NCBI GenBank assembly: GCA_020853525.1 | Contig: JADYYS010000030.1 | Location: forward strand, 1-64,000 | DNA: 64,000 nt | DNA from: Ardenticatenales bacterium | Lineage (GTDB): Bacteria; Chloroflexota; Anaerolineae; Epilineales; Epilineaceae | Direction: 5' to 3' | Part shown: positions 27,142 to 35,925 of the stretch, one piece after another | Position numbering within the stretch: position 1 is the first letter of the stretch | Layout: each line of letters starts with the position of its first letter | Position numbers and translations under genes: made by a program | The notes under the pieces: model-generated | The model's input: the letters and a program-made list of their open reading frames with translations, nothing else | Databases searched by the model: none | Told to the model about the DNA's origin: nothing

Positions 27142-29469
27142 TCATCGCCCGCCCCACGGCAGGAAGGCCCGTGCCGGCACGGCCATCGCGCCCGAGCATG
27201 CGTTCGCTCGGCCGGGCGTGGGACGTCCGCACAAGTCCCACGCGTCCGCGCCGTCCGTCGTCCGGCCGAGGCTGATGTCCGTCGGCACGACGCCCGTGTC
27301 GATGGAGTCGACGATCGACGTCGCATCGGACAGCACGACGCTGTCGCCGTCCTTGTCCAGACGGAACGGCGCGTGATCGGGACCCTGTGAGCCGTCGCCG
27401 TCGCACCAGATGACCGCGTGCGCGCCCGGCTGGAGGATTCGCGCCGGCAGCCGGAATGCGAACGGGTCATACGGATCGTCGGACAGCGTGTAGGCGGACA
27501 GGTCGACGGGCGCCGTGCCGCGGTTGAAGAGCTCGACCCAGTCCTCGTACTCGCCGGCGTCGTCGACGACGATCGATGTGTTGGACGGCATGACCTCGTT
27601 GATCACCAGCGCCCCCGCCTCGCCGCGCGGCAGGTCGACGCCCGTGACGTCGTAGCGGTAGGGCGCCGTCTGGTTCGCGGCCGGGAAGAACGAGGCGCGC
27701 CCGTCGGCGGTCGCGGTCCGGAAAGCGTACGTCACGCTGCGGCCGGCCCGCTCCGCGGGCAGCGTCGCGGTCCACGTGGCGCCCGCACCGCCCGACCCGC
27801 CCCCGCCCTTGGCCATCGCCACCCGCCGCTCGGCCCCGCCTCGCACGCGGTAGCGGACCTCGACACTTACCGGCGCGTCCGCACCGGAGAATGTGGCCGA
27901 AACCGTCACCGCGTCCGCCGCGGTCGGCGCGGCGGGCGTGGTCGCATGGTCCGTCAAGTGCTGATCCGGCGACGCCAGGGCGGGCAGGCCGCTCAGGTAC
28001 GTTTGGCGGGTGCTCACGAGCGCGAGGAGGCCCGGCTTCGTGCCGCCGCCGAAGCCGCCCGAGCCCACCTGGACGTCGTCGCGCAGGTTCGCCTCGAACT
28101 GGGCCAGGGAGTACGCGCCGGAGATGTTGCCCTGCGAGGCGACCTCGTCGGCCGCAGCTTGGCGCACGAGATCCTGATACGACTGTCCGACCTCCTCGAG
28201 CCACGACCGTTGGAAGACGGTGTCGCGCAGTGCACGGTAGTGGGCGATGTAGTCCGCCTTGAAGGACGGTACGGCCAGAAGGCGCCGGATCAGGGGACGG
28301 TTCGCGTCCGTGGCCTGGGCGAATGGATCGGCGATCGCCGGGTCGCTCGGCGCGCCGCCTCCGCCGCCGCCCGGCCGTCCGCCGCCCACCCGGAGTCCGA
28401 ACAGCCCGAACGACAGGCCGAGGTCCCACGGCACGACGTCCCAGCGCGCGTCCCGCTCGCCGCGGTAGAGGTAGTAGTTCTTGCCGACGTAGTAGCTGTC
28501 GAAGTTCGTGATGATGTTGTTGCCCGCCAGATACCACAGCGCGCTGTCCACATCCAGAATGTCGTTGATCTTCGCCTCGAACTCGGCGTCCGCGATCCCG
28601 CCCATGCCGGCCGGCGCCGCGAGGGCGCGGATCATCTCCCGCAGCTCCTCGTACCCCGCGTCCCCGTCCGCCGCCTTGCCCTTCACCTCGTAGCCCGCCT
28701 TGTACGGCGCCAACGCCTCGCCCTGCCACGTGAGCGGCGACGAGTCGAAGGCGATGCGGGTGGGCGAGTCGCCCTTGACGATCATCCCGTCGTCCTCGTC
28801 GTACCAGTGGTTCGCCCACTCGCTGTTCACCTGCTCGACCATCGAGTAAATGCCCACCACCTTGCCCTGCACGCTCACGCGCGCGAACGCGAAGCGGCTG
28901 ACCGGCATGTACGTGCCGAGCACCTTCAGCGCCAGCGCCTCGCGCAGTTGCGTCGGATCGTTCCAGTTGTTGTTGAGGTTGATGACGTCGATGCCCCAAA
29001 TATCCTGCCCCGGTACGAACGCGTCCGTCGTGATGTTCAACGGCTTCTTCGTCCCCGAGGCGTTCAGCGTCGAGTTCCCCTTGCAGTGCACCCCGACCTG
29101 CCCGACCGTCGTCCCGTCCACCACGAGCTCCGCCGGTACGTTGTCCCGCGGCACGTTCGACGCGCCGCCGCCGGGCCCGCCCATGCCCGGCGGCCGTTCG
29201 CAGCCCAGGAGCGCCAGCCAGTTCGCGCTCGCGAACGTCAGCTGCACGTCGCGCACGGCCGTGTCCGTGTAGAGTTCGGGCGTAGGTGCGGCGTCCTGGG
29301 CGATTGCTGCCGACGACCGCCAGTGCAGCGTCGGCGCCCGACGCGGCGTGGGCAGCCGGCCGCCCCCGCCCGGACCAGCCGCAAGGACGTCCGCCGTCGC
29401 GGCGGCATGCACGGCGACCGACATCCCGAGGGCGACGGCGGCGGTACGAAGGCGGAGGGAAGTCGACAT
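27142..29469 (-). CDS. Secreted CotH-kinase-family protein with lamin-tail domain and C-terminal Leu-Pro tail
   Basis: The 775-residue protein has a signal peptide (residues 1-31). The CotH domain covers about residues 75-430: GVHCKGNSTLN, WDVVPWDLGLSFG with the acidic metal/catalytic cluster, and KNYYLYRGERD. An Ig-like segment follows near 515-600, then a lamin-tail (LTD) beta-sandwich from VINEVMPSNTSIVVDDAGEY to about residue 745. It ends in VPARAFLPWGGR. CotH proteins of spore formers are atypical protein kinases; here a cell-surface role is more likely, and no sporulation genes are present. A Gly-rich insertion interrupts the CotH domain near residue 385. AGGAG precedes the ATG. Confidence 0.88.
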   Translation of the reverse strand: MSTSLRLRTAAVALGMSVAVHAAATADVLAAGPGGGGRLPTPRRAPTLHWRSSAAIAQDAAPTPELYTDTAVRDVQLTFASANWLALLGCERPPGMGGPGGGASNVPRDNVPAELVVDGTTVGQVGVHCKGNSTLNASGTKKPLNITTDAFVPGQDIWGIDVINLNNNWNDPTQLREALALKVLGTYMPVSRFAFARVSVQGKVVGIYSMVEQVNSEWANHWYDEDDGMIVKGDSPTRIAFDSSPLTWQGEALAPYKAGYEVKGKAADGDAGYEELREMIRALAAPAGMGGIADAEFEAKINDILDVDSALWYLAGNNIITNFDSYYVGKNYYLYRGERDARWDVVPWDLGLSFGLFGLRVGGGRPGGGGGGAPSDPAIADPFAQATDANRPLIRRLLAVPSFKADYIAHYRALRDTVFQRSWLEEVGQSYQDLVRQAAADEVASQGNISGAYSLAQFEANLRDDVQVGSGGFGGGTKPGLLALVSTRQTYLSGLPALASPDQHLTDHATTPAAPTAADAVTVSATFSGADAPVSVEVRYRVRGGAERRVAMAKGGGGSGGAGATWTATLPAERAGRSVTYAFRTATADGRASFFPAANQTAPYRYDVTGVDLPRGEAGALVINEVMPSNTSIVVDDAGEYEDWVELFNRGTAPVDLSAYTLSDDPYDPFAFRLPARILQPGAHAVIWCDGDGSQGPDHAPFRLDKDGDSVVLSDATSIVDSIDTGVVPTDISLGRTTDGADAWDLCGRPTPGRANACSGAMAVPARAFLPWGGR

Positions 29470-29659
29470 CGTGTGCTCCTGATCGGTGGTCGGGGTGCGA
29501 AGCGTGGCGGGGGACGGGGGCGGTACAGGATGGGCGGCGGCGACGACTGCCGTCCTTAACCCGAGAGCAGCCAGAAGTGATACGGTCGGACGCGACGAAC
29601 TGATCGGCCGGCAGCGTATTTGACGTGCCAGTCCCCTTGCCTCCGCCGCACCACCCGCC

Positions 29660-30700
29660 CTAAGTCAACAACCCGTCCGCACTCTCCCCCCGCAGCACCG
29701 CCACCACCCCATCCGCCGCCTCGACGCTCACGTTCGCCTGCGCTTCGGCCGTGCTTGCGCCCAGATGTGGCGTGTGGAGGACGTTCGGCAGCCCGAGGAG
29801 CGGATGATCCGCAGGCGGCGGTTCGACGGCGTACACGTCGACGGCGGCGCCGCGCAGCCGACCGGTGCGGAGCGCCTCGGCCAGCGCGCGCTCGTCGACC
29901 AGGCCGCCGCGGGCGCCGTTGATCAGGACGGCCGTGGGCCGCATGCTCGCCAGCGCCGCCGCGTCGATCAGGTGCCGCGACTGCTCCGTCAGCGCCGCAT
30001 GCAAGCTGACCGCATCGCTCTCGGCCAGCAGCGTCGGAAGGTCGACGCGACGCACGCCGCTCTCGGACGCCCGATCGTCGGTCAGGCCCGGGCTGCAGGC
30101 GATGACCTTCATCTCGAACGCCAGCGCCCGCAGTGCGACGAGCCGCGCCACGCGTCCGAAGCCGATGAGGCCGAGCGTCTTGCCGGCCAGCTCCGTCCCG
30201 CTGAAGTCTGCCCGGCGCCATTCGCGCGCGCCGAGCGAGGCGTGCGCCGCCGCGATGTGCCGCACGAGCGCGAGCAGGAGAGCGAAGGCCATCTCGGCCG
30301 TCGCCACGCTGTTCGCGCCCGGCGTGTTCAGGACGTGGATGCCGAACGCCTTCGCCGCCGCGACGTCGATGTTGTCCACGCCCGCACCCGCCCGGGCGAC
30401 GACCGCCAGTCGCGGCCGACCGGCATCGAGGACGGCGCGGTCCACCTGCGTGGCGCTCCGGACGATCAGCGCGTCGTACCCGCCGATCGTCGCCAGAAGC
30501 ACGTCGCGCACCAGGCCGGTCGGCGCGTCGACGGCGATGCCCGCGGCGGACAGGCGCGCGAGCCCGGCAGGGCTGAGGGGGTCGGCGACGAGGACGCGGC
30601 GGTGAGAGAGGTCGTGATCGTGGGAGACGTCGTGGGAGACGTCGTGGGAGACGTCGTGCGAGAAGCCGTGGGAGTGGTCGTGGGAGAGATCGCTCGTCAT
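29660..30700 (-). CDS. serA: D-3-phosphoglycerate dehydrogenase (short form) with His-rich repeat at the N-terminus
   Basis: The 346-residue enzyme belongs to the D-2-hydroxyacid dehydrogenase family. It has GLIGFGRVARLVA for NAD binding and the catalytic Arg, Glu and His in NGARGGLVDE, VDVYAVEPP and HTPHLGAST. VARAGAGVDNIDV and NTPGANSVATAE are typical of phosphoglycerate dehydrogenase. The regulatory ASB/ACT domains are missing. Before the family's usual first residues (RRVLVADPLS) there are about 33 extra residues made of SHDV/SHDH units. No later start codon exists, so they are probably translated. One base separates this ATG from the stop of the aminotransferase gene, so both make serine as one unit. 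Substrate is inferred from context. Confidence 0.88.
   Translation of the reverse strand: MTSDLSHDHSHGFSHDVSHDVSHDVSHDHDLSHRRVLVADPLSPAGLARLSAAGIAVDAPTGLVRDVLLATIGGYDALIVRSATQVDRAVLDAGRPRLAVVARAGAGVDNIDVAAAKAFGIHVLNTPGANSVATAEMAFALLLALVRHIAAAHASLGAREWRRADFSGTELAGKTLGLIGFGRVARLVALRALAFEMKVIACSPGLTDDRASESGVRRVDLPTLLAESDAVSLHAALTEQSRHLIDAAALASMRPTAVLINGARGGLVDERALAEALRTGRLRGAAVDVYAVEPPPADHPLLGLPNVLHTPHLGASTAEAQANVSVEAADGVVAVLRGESADGLLT
30620..30691. repeat. 12-bp tandem repeat inside the 5' end of the dehydrogenase gene
   Basis: Six consecutive 12-mers begin with GTGGGAG or GTGCGAG. The first three (30620-30655) are identical GTGGGAGACGTC; the others differ by a few bases. On the coding strand each perfect unit encodes Asp-Val-Ser-His. 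Unit length is a multiple of three, so copy changes keep the frame. Confidence 0.9.
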
Positions 30701-30701
30701 T

Positions 30702-31817
30702 TCAGGCGCCCGCCCGAGCGCCGTCCTGCGCCAGATAGTCGTCCAGCGCCCCGAGCAGTTCGTCGATGTCCGGGACGTCGAGTTCGCCCATGTGGCCGAT
30801 CCGCCACGTGATGTTCTTCAGTGTGCCGTAGCCGTTGCCCAGGATCATGTTCCGCGTGCGCAGGAAGCGGTTCAGCGCCCCGATGTCCCAGCCGTACGTG
30901 TTGTCGATGCAGCTGACGGTCGGGGACTCGTAGCCCGGCTCGGCGCGCAGCGTGAAGTCCCGATCCCGTGCCCACTCGATCGTCCGATCCCGCATCCGCA
31001 TGTGGCGGGCGAAGCGATTCGACAGGCCCTCGGCCAGGATCCGGTCGAGCTGGACGTCGAGCGCCCAAAGGAGCGAGATCGCGGGCGTTGCCGGCGTCTG
31101 GTGCTTCTCGAGCGAGGCAAGGAGCGTCAGGAAGTCGAAGTAGTAGCCGCGATCGGGCACCGTCTTCGCCCGCGCCACCGCCCGCTCGCTCACGCTGCAG
31201 AACGACAGGCCCGGCGGCAGCGCGAACGCCTTCTGGCTGCTCGTGAGGACGACGTCGAGATCCCAGGCGTCCGGCAGGATGTCCACCCCCGACACGCCGC
31301 TCACCGCATCGACCAGGATGACGATCTCGTCCCCGCCCGGCAGCGCGCGGACCCCACGGGCGATTTCCGCCAGCGGGTTCAGCACGCCCGCGCTCGTCTC
31401 GTTGTGGACAATCGCCAGCGCGTCGAACGAGCCGCCGGCGAGAGCGGCGGCGACCGCGTCCGCCTTGATCGCCCTCCCCGGCTCGGCCGAGAGGACCTCG
31501 ACCTGCTTGCCGTTCAGCGCCGAGACCTCCGCCCAGCGCTCGCTGAACGCGCCGTTCACGCAGTGCAGGACGCGGGAGCGGACGCAGTTCCGGCTGGCGC
31601 CTTCCCACAGCCCGGTCCCCGAGCTCGCGCTGATCAGGACCGGCCGCTCGGTCTGGAAGACCGCCTGCAGCTTGGGCTCGACCCGTTCGACGAGATCGGC
31701 GCACTCCGGCATCCGGTGGCCGTACATCCAGCGCGCCTGCGCGTCGAGGACGTCCGGATGCACCTCGACCGGACCGGGAATGTAGAGCTTGAGGTGCTCA
31801 GCTGGGCGATCCGCCAT
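30702..31817 (-). CDS. Class V aminotransferase, probable phosphoserine aminotransferase (SerC role)
   Basis: The 371-residue PLP enzyme shows the serine-pyruvate/alanine-glyoxylate aminotransferase pattern: IPGPVEVHPDVL, the phosphate-binding SASSGTGLWEGA, HNETSAGVLNP, LVDAVSGVSG and the PLP lysine in LTSSQKAFALPPG. The very tight link to a phosphoglycerate dehydrogenase gene points to phosphoserine aminotransferase activity, because lineages without classical SerC use this subgroup for serine synthesis. Alanine-glyoxylate or serine-glyoxylate activity is the alternative. AAGGAG lies 11 bases before the ATG. It follows tyrS by 43 bases. Confidence 0.9.
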   Translation of the reverse strand: MADRPAEHLKLYIPGPVEVHPDVLDAQARWMYGHRMPECADLVERVEPKLQAVFQTERPVLISASSGTGLWEGASRNCVRSRVLHCVNGAFSERWAEVSALNGKQVEVLSAEPGRAIKADAVAAALAGGSFDALAIVHNETSAGVLNPLAEIARGVRALPGGDEIVILVDAVSGVSGVDILPDAWDLDVVLTSSQKAFALPPGLSFCSVSERAVARAKTVPDRGYYFDFLTLLASLEKHQTPATPAISLLWALDVQLDRILAEGLSNRFARHMRMRDRTIEWARDRDFTLRAEPGYESPTVSCIDNTYGWDIGALNRFLRTRNMILGNGYGTLKNITWRIGHMGELDVPDIDELLGALDDYLAQDGARAGA

Positions 31818-31860
31818 GGTCGGGAGGCTCCTTGGGTGCGCAGGTCCTTGGGGGCGCGGG

Positions 31861-33126
31861 TCAGGCGGGCGAGGGCCGGACGAGCGCGTGCCGTTTCTTG
31901 CCGCGCGCGAGCCGGATCGTGCCGTCCGCGCCGACGTCTTCGAGCGTCACGGCCGTCATCGCGTCCGCCACGACGACGCCGTTCACCGCGGCGCCGCGCT
32001 CGGCGATCACGCGACGCGCATCGCTGCCGCTCTCCGCGAGGCCGGCGCGGACGAGGAGCTGGAAGGCCGGCACGCCCGCCTCGAGGTCGGCACGCGGGAT
32101 CTCGATTTCTGGCAGGCCCCCGCCCGCTCCGCCGCCGGCGAACACCGCACTCGCCGTCGCGGCGGCGTCCCGCGCGGCTGCCTCGCCGTGCAGGAGCGCG
32201 GTGGCCTCGTTGGCCAGCACGATCTTGGCGTCGTTCAGCGCCCGGCCTTCGCGCGCCGCCAGCGCGTCGATCTCGGCCGTCGGCCGTTCGGTGAAGATCC
32301 GGAGCAGCTGGCCGACCTGCGCGTCGTCGCAGTTCCGCCAGTACTGCCAGTAGTCGTAGGGCGAGAGCATGTCGGCCGCGAGCCAGACGGCGCCCGATTC
32401 GGTCTTGCCCATCTTCTTGCCGTCGGCGGTGAGCAGGAGCGGGCACGTCAGGCCCTGCAGCTCGGCGCCGCGCATCCGGCGGGCGAGGTCGACGCCCATC
32501 GTGATGTTGCCCCATTGGTCCGATCCGCCCATCTGCAGCGTGCAGCCGTGCCGATCGAACAGCTCGACGAAGTCGTACGCCTGCACGACGGCGTAATTGA
32601 ACTCCAGGAAGCTGAGCGCCTGCTCGCGGTCCAGCCGGCTGCGGATGCTCTCCAGCGCGAGCAGGCGGTTCACCGTGAAGTGCCGCCCGACATCGCGCAG
32701 GAAGTCGATGTAGCCCAGGGCGCCGAGCCACTCGCCGTTGTCCAGGATCAGCGCGCCGTTCGGACCGTCGACGTCCAGCAGCCGCTCGAACGTGCCGCGG
32801 ATCCGGTCGCGATTCGCCTGGATCGCCGCCGCGTCCAGCACGGGCCGCATCTCGTCCTTGCCGGACGGATCGCCGATCCGCGTCGTCCCGCCGCCCAGGA
32901 GCGCGATCGGGCGGTGGCCGGCCTGCTGCAGCCGCCGCAGCTGCATGATGTTCACGAGGTTGCCGACATGAAGGCTCGGGGCCGTCAGGTCGAAGCCGAT
33001 GTACGCCGTCTGCGGACCGCGCCCCATCGCCTCGTCGAGCGCGGCGAGATCCGTGCACTGATGGATCAGCCCGCGCTCGGCGATGGTGCGCAAGAAGGGG
33101 CTCGACGGCGCCCCGGCGACGCTCAC
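31861..33126 (-). CDS. tyrS: Tyrosyl-tRNA synthetase
   Basis: The 421-residue enzyme charges tRNA-Tyr. IGFDLTAPSLHVGNLV contains the HIGH-type motif. GSDQWGNI and the KMSKS-type loop KKMGKTESGAVWLA follow, and an S4 RNA-binding domain closes the protein (AGLAESGSDARRVIAERGAAVNG). KMGKT is a normal variant in bacterial TyrRS. The GTG start at 33126 overlaps the ferritin stop by four bases (GTGA), so translation is coupled. Two cassette neighbours, ferritin upstream and serine genes downstream, have no obvious functional link to it. Confidence 0.96.
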   Translation of the reverse strand: MSVAGAPSSPFLRTIAERGLIHQCTDLAALDEAMGRGPQTAYIGFDLTAPSLHVGNLVNIMQLRRLQQAGHRPIALLGGGTTRIGDPSGKDEMRPVLDAAAIQANRDRIRGTFERLLDVDGPNGALILDNGEWLGALGYIDFLRDVGRHFTVNRLLALESIRSRLDREQALSFLEFNYAVVQAYDFVELFDRHGCTLQMGGSDQWGNITMGVDLARRMRGAELQGLTCPLLLTADGKKMGKTESGAVWLAADMLSPYDYWQYWRNCDDAQVGQLLRIFTERPTAEIDALAAREGRALNDAKIVLANEATALLHGEAAARDAAATASAVFAGGGAGGGLPEIEIPRADLEAGVPAFQLLVRAGLAESGSDARRVIAERGAAVNGVVVADAMTAVTLEDVGADGTIRLARGKKRHALVRPSPA

Positions 33127-33680
33127 GGCGCCGGTTCCGCCGCCGCCTGCGGCCGGCGTGCCACGTAGTCCTCGACCGCCAGCAGGTTGCCCTCGCCGGC
33201 GCGCTCGACGGTCGCCAGCAGCTCGCCGATCGAGGCGACCTCCTCGAGCTGCTCGGCGACGAACCACTGCAGGAACTGCTGCGCGATGAAGTTCCGCTCG
33301 TCGAGCGCGGTGCCCATGAGGTCGTTGATGTGGCCGGTGACCGCATGCTCCCAGGCCAGCGCCGCGTTCACCGCATCCTCCGCCGAGACGAATGCGTGGC
33401 GCGCCGCCGGTATCGCCGGGATCGCCACCTCGCCGCCCGAGTCGTTCACGAAGTGCACGAACTTCATGGCGTGCATCTTCTCCTCGTCGGCCTGGCGATA
33501 GAAGAAGTCCGCCAACTGCGGCAGGCTGGAGCGATCGAAGTAGCTGGCGATGCTGACGTACTCGAGGGAAGCACCGAACTCGCGTCCGATCTGGGCGTTC
33601 AGCGCGGCCTCGAGCGTGCTGCTGATCAGCTTCCGCTCGCGCGGCTTGGCGCGTCCGTCGCCACCGGTCGATTTGGCCAT
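33123..33680 (-). CDS. Non-haem ferritin
   Basis: The 185-residue protein stores iron. It has the four-helix ferritin pattern with ferroxidase ligands: AQIGREFGASLEY on helix A, ADEEKMHAMKFVHFVND (ExxH) on helix B, and FLQWFVAEQLEEVASIGELL on helix D. Length is close to FtnA plus a short Ala/Pro tail. GGAG lies nine bases upstream of the ATG. It is the first gene of the tight minus-strand run ferritin-tyrS-aminotransferase-dehydrogenase. Confidence 0.94.
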   Translation of the reverse strand: MAKSTGGDGRAKPRERKLISSTLEAALNAQIGREFGASLEYVSIASYFDRSSLPQLADFFYRQADEEKMHAMKFVHFVNDSGGEVAIPAIPAARHAFVSAEDAVNAALAWEHAVTGHINDLMGTALDERNFIAQQFLQWFVAEQLEEVASIGELLATVERAGEGNLLAVEDYVARRPQAAAEPAP

Positions 33681-33776
33681 CTTCGTCGACTCCGTGCGGA
33701 TGTTTCGTCGGGCGGCTGAGTCTAACCGACGGCCCGAGCTAGGGCCAATCCTTCACCTCGCGCCGCCGCGCCGCGC

Positions 33777-33782
33777 TAAACT
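33777..33782 (+). promoter_or_regulatory. -10 box TAAACT upstream of the HIT gene
   Basis: GCGCTAAACTGCC resembles the other -10 boxes in this window (C-TAnACT). Transcription would start near 33790 and give a leader of about 38 bases that contains AAGGGAG, the ribosome-binding site of the HIT gene. Confidence 0.35.
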
Positions 33783-33827
33783 GCCGGCATCCGACCCGAC
33801 CCGCCTGCCGCTCGCAAGGGAGAACCC

Positions 33828-34178
33828 ATGTCCACCGTCTTCGAGAAGATCATCGCCGGCGAGATCCCGGCCGACATCCTCCACCACGACGACCTCGTCA
33901 CCGCCTTCCGCGACATCGACCCGCGCGCGCCGACGCACATCGTCATCGTCCCGAACCGCGCGATCCCGACCGTGAACGACGCGACCGCCGACGACGAGCC
34001 CGCGCTCGGGCGGATGTTCACCGTCGCGCGCACGCTGGCGGCGCGCGACGGGATCGCCGAAGGCGGCTACCGCCTGATCGTGAACTGCAACAAGGACGGA
34101 GGGCAGGAGGTGTTCCACGTCCACATGCACCTCCTGGGAGGACGGGCGCTCGGGCCGATCCTCGCCCGGCCGGGTTGA
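33828..34178 (+). CDS. HIT-family nucleotide hydrolase (HinT-like)
   Basis: This 116-residue protein has the full histidine triad [13 protein letters not shown] and the upstream HinT landmarks [34 protein letters not shown] and [13 protein letters not shown]. HinT enzymes hydrolyse purine nucleoside phosphoramidates. Length is normal and AAGGGAG lies six bases before the ATG. It converges on the M14 peptidase gene with a gap of only 12 bases. Confidence 0.95.
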   Translation: MSTVFEKIIAGEIPADILHHDDLVTAFRDIDPRAPTHIVIVPNRAIPTVNDATADDEPALGRMFTVARTLAARDGIAEGGYRLIVNCNKDGGQEVFHVHMHLLGGRALGPILARPG

Positions 34179-34190
34179 GCGCGGCCCCCC

Positions 34191-35879
34191 TCACGCCAGC
34201 CGGACCTCGCCGCGCAGCGTCCCCGCCCGCGCCCCGTGCGCCGTGACCCCAAGCGTCGCCTCCGCCGGCGCCCGCACGAGCCACTCCGCCTTGCCGCGGT
34301 GATCCGTGGCGCCGTTCGAGAACCAGCCGCCGGCCATCTTGCTGGAGCGGCCCTCCAGGTGGCCGACCTCGACGGCCGGCTGGCCGCCGACAAGGGTGGC
34401 GCCGTCGCCGAGCTGAAGTTCGAGCCGCACGGGGCGGGCGGTGCCGACCTTGCGCGCCTGCTGGCTGGCGGACGTCGCCAGGAAGCCGGTGTTGTCGACG
34501 ACGGCGACGATCCGCCAGACGTCGTCGCCGAGGGCCGTCGCCTCCAGCGCGCGCCACGCGAGGCGCGGGGCGAGGTCGGCGAAGGCCAGGGCGAAGGCAG
34601 CCTGCGGGGCGATCTCGGCCTCCAGGAGGTGCGGCGGGGGATTGCGCCACGTGAGGAAGCCGTTCGCGCCGCCGATCTCGAGGGGCCCGAGCTGTGGGTG
34701 CTCGAAGGGCGTCCAGCCGTGCAGCTGGTCCGGCGCGTTCGCCGCGATCCAGTCGAAGATCTTGACGTCGTCGGCCGTGGGGTGGAAGCGCATCCACTCG
34801 ATGAACCGCTTCTCCTTGTTCTTCTCCTCGATCCCGGCCGCCGTCGGCAGGTCCCAGAGCTCGACGGTGAAGGCGAAGACGCCGCGGTCGCTATAGAGCC
34901 AGTCGTCGAACACGCCGCTGATCACCTCCTTGGGGTGGTAGCGGAAGTGGTGGTAGACGCTGACGTTCGGGTAGCCGGTCAAGTCGGTGCCGCGCTGGCC
35001 GATCGCCTCGTACGTGAACTTGTCGGCCGTGTCCATCTCGTCGTCGGACTTCATGCTGAACGGGCGCAGGATCGCACGGCTGTAGGTGTGGTAGGTCAGC
35101 GCGCCGAAGATGTTGTCGTGCGCGGCGAAGAACCGGAGCACGGCCTGCGCCTCGGGCTCGGAACCGGGATAGTCGCCCGCGCCGTACTGCTGGCCCTCGG
35201 GCCGCCAGCCGCCGGCGAAGTTGCGGTTCAGGTCGAGGCTCTGTTCGGGCCGGGCGAGCTTGATCAAGTGGCCGTCGTAGTTGTGAATCGTGCCTTCCGG
35301 CAGCAGGCGATAGTACGTCCCGCCGTGCTCGTCCGGTGCGCGCTTGATCATGCAGCGCGGGTCGTGATCGGAGGCCTTCCAGTCGCCGTTCGGGTCCTGG
35401 ATCCGCATCTGCAGGATCCGGCCGTTGCCGTCGACGTCCTCGGCGTGCAGGCCGTCCTGCTTGTCCTGGTAGGGGTAGCGCCGCGTGCTGCTGCGCACGT
35501 GGCGCGGCGAAGCGGACAGCGCGAGCGCCGCGCCGTCGGGATTGAGGCGGGGCACCACGTACAGCGCGCCCGTATCCAGGATGCGACGCACCGCATCGTC
35601 GCCGGCGCCGTAGCGCGTCAGCACGCTGTGGATCACGTACAGCGCGGCCATCGACGCCGTCACCTCGGTGGCGTGGATGTTCGCATCGATCCAGAGCGCC
35701 GGCTTGTCCGTGTCCGGTCCGGTCGCCGTGTTCGTGAGGACGATGAGCTCGATCTCGCGTCCCTCGTGCGACAGCCCGAGCACGTCGCGCCGGGCGAGCG
35801 TCGGATGGGCCGCGACGAGCTCGGCGAGTTGCGCCGACAGGTCGTCGTTGTCGTAATACGTGTCGAAGCGGGCGGGCAT
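34191..35879 (-). CDS. M14 family zinc carboxypeptidase
   Basis: The 562-residue protein has an M14 domain in the first two thirds. Zinc ligands sit in DANIHATEVTAS (HxxE) and LTYHTYSRAILRP (His). Catalytic Glu is in VFAFTVELWDLP, and substrate-binding Arg/Asn in SLDLNRNFAGGW. A large insertion near residues 130-230 includes RRYPYQDKQDG. The last 130 residues look like a beta-sandwich. No signal peptide is seen, which is unusual for this group, so export is uncertain. AGGAG lies seven bases before the ATG. Confidence 0.92.
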   Translation of the reverse strand: MPARFDTYYDNDDLSAQLAELVAAHPTLARRDVLGLSHEGREIELIVLTNTATGPDTDKPALWIDANIHATEVTASMAALYVIHSVLTRYGAGDDAVRRILDTGALYVVPRLNPDGAALALSASPRHVRSSTRRYPYQDKQDGLHAEDVDGNGRILQMRIQDPNGDWKASDHDPRCMIKRAPDEHGGTYYRLLPEGTIHNYDGHLIKLARPEQSLDLNRNFAGGWRPEGQQYGAGDYPGSEPEAQAVLRFFAAHDNIFGALTYHTYSRAILRPFSMKSDDEMDTADKFTYEAIGQRGTDLTGYPNVSVYHHFRYHPKEVISGVFDDWLYSDRGVFAFTVELWDLPTAAGIEEKNKEKRFIEWMRFHPTADDVKIFDWIAANAPDQLHGWTPFEHPQLGPLEIGGANGFLTWRNPPPHLLEAEIAPQAAFALAFADLAPRLAWRALEATALGDDVWRIVAVVDNTGFLATSASQQARKVGTARPVRLELQLGDGATLVGGQPAVEVGHLEGRSSKMAGGWFSNGATDHRGKAEWLVRAPAEATLGVTAHGARAGTLRGEVRLA

Positions 35880-35925
35880 CGGTGGCTCCTGAATCGGTGG
35901 GCGGGTGCGTGGCTACGGTGGGTGG

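Noticed and set aside
32400-32440. TyrRS loop KMGKT in place of KMSKS
   Set aside because: A normal variant in bacterial tyrosyl-tRNA synthetases.
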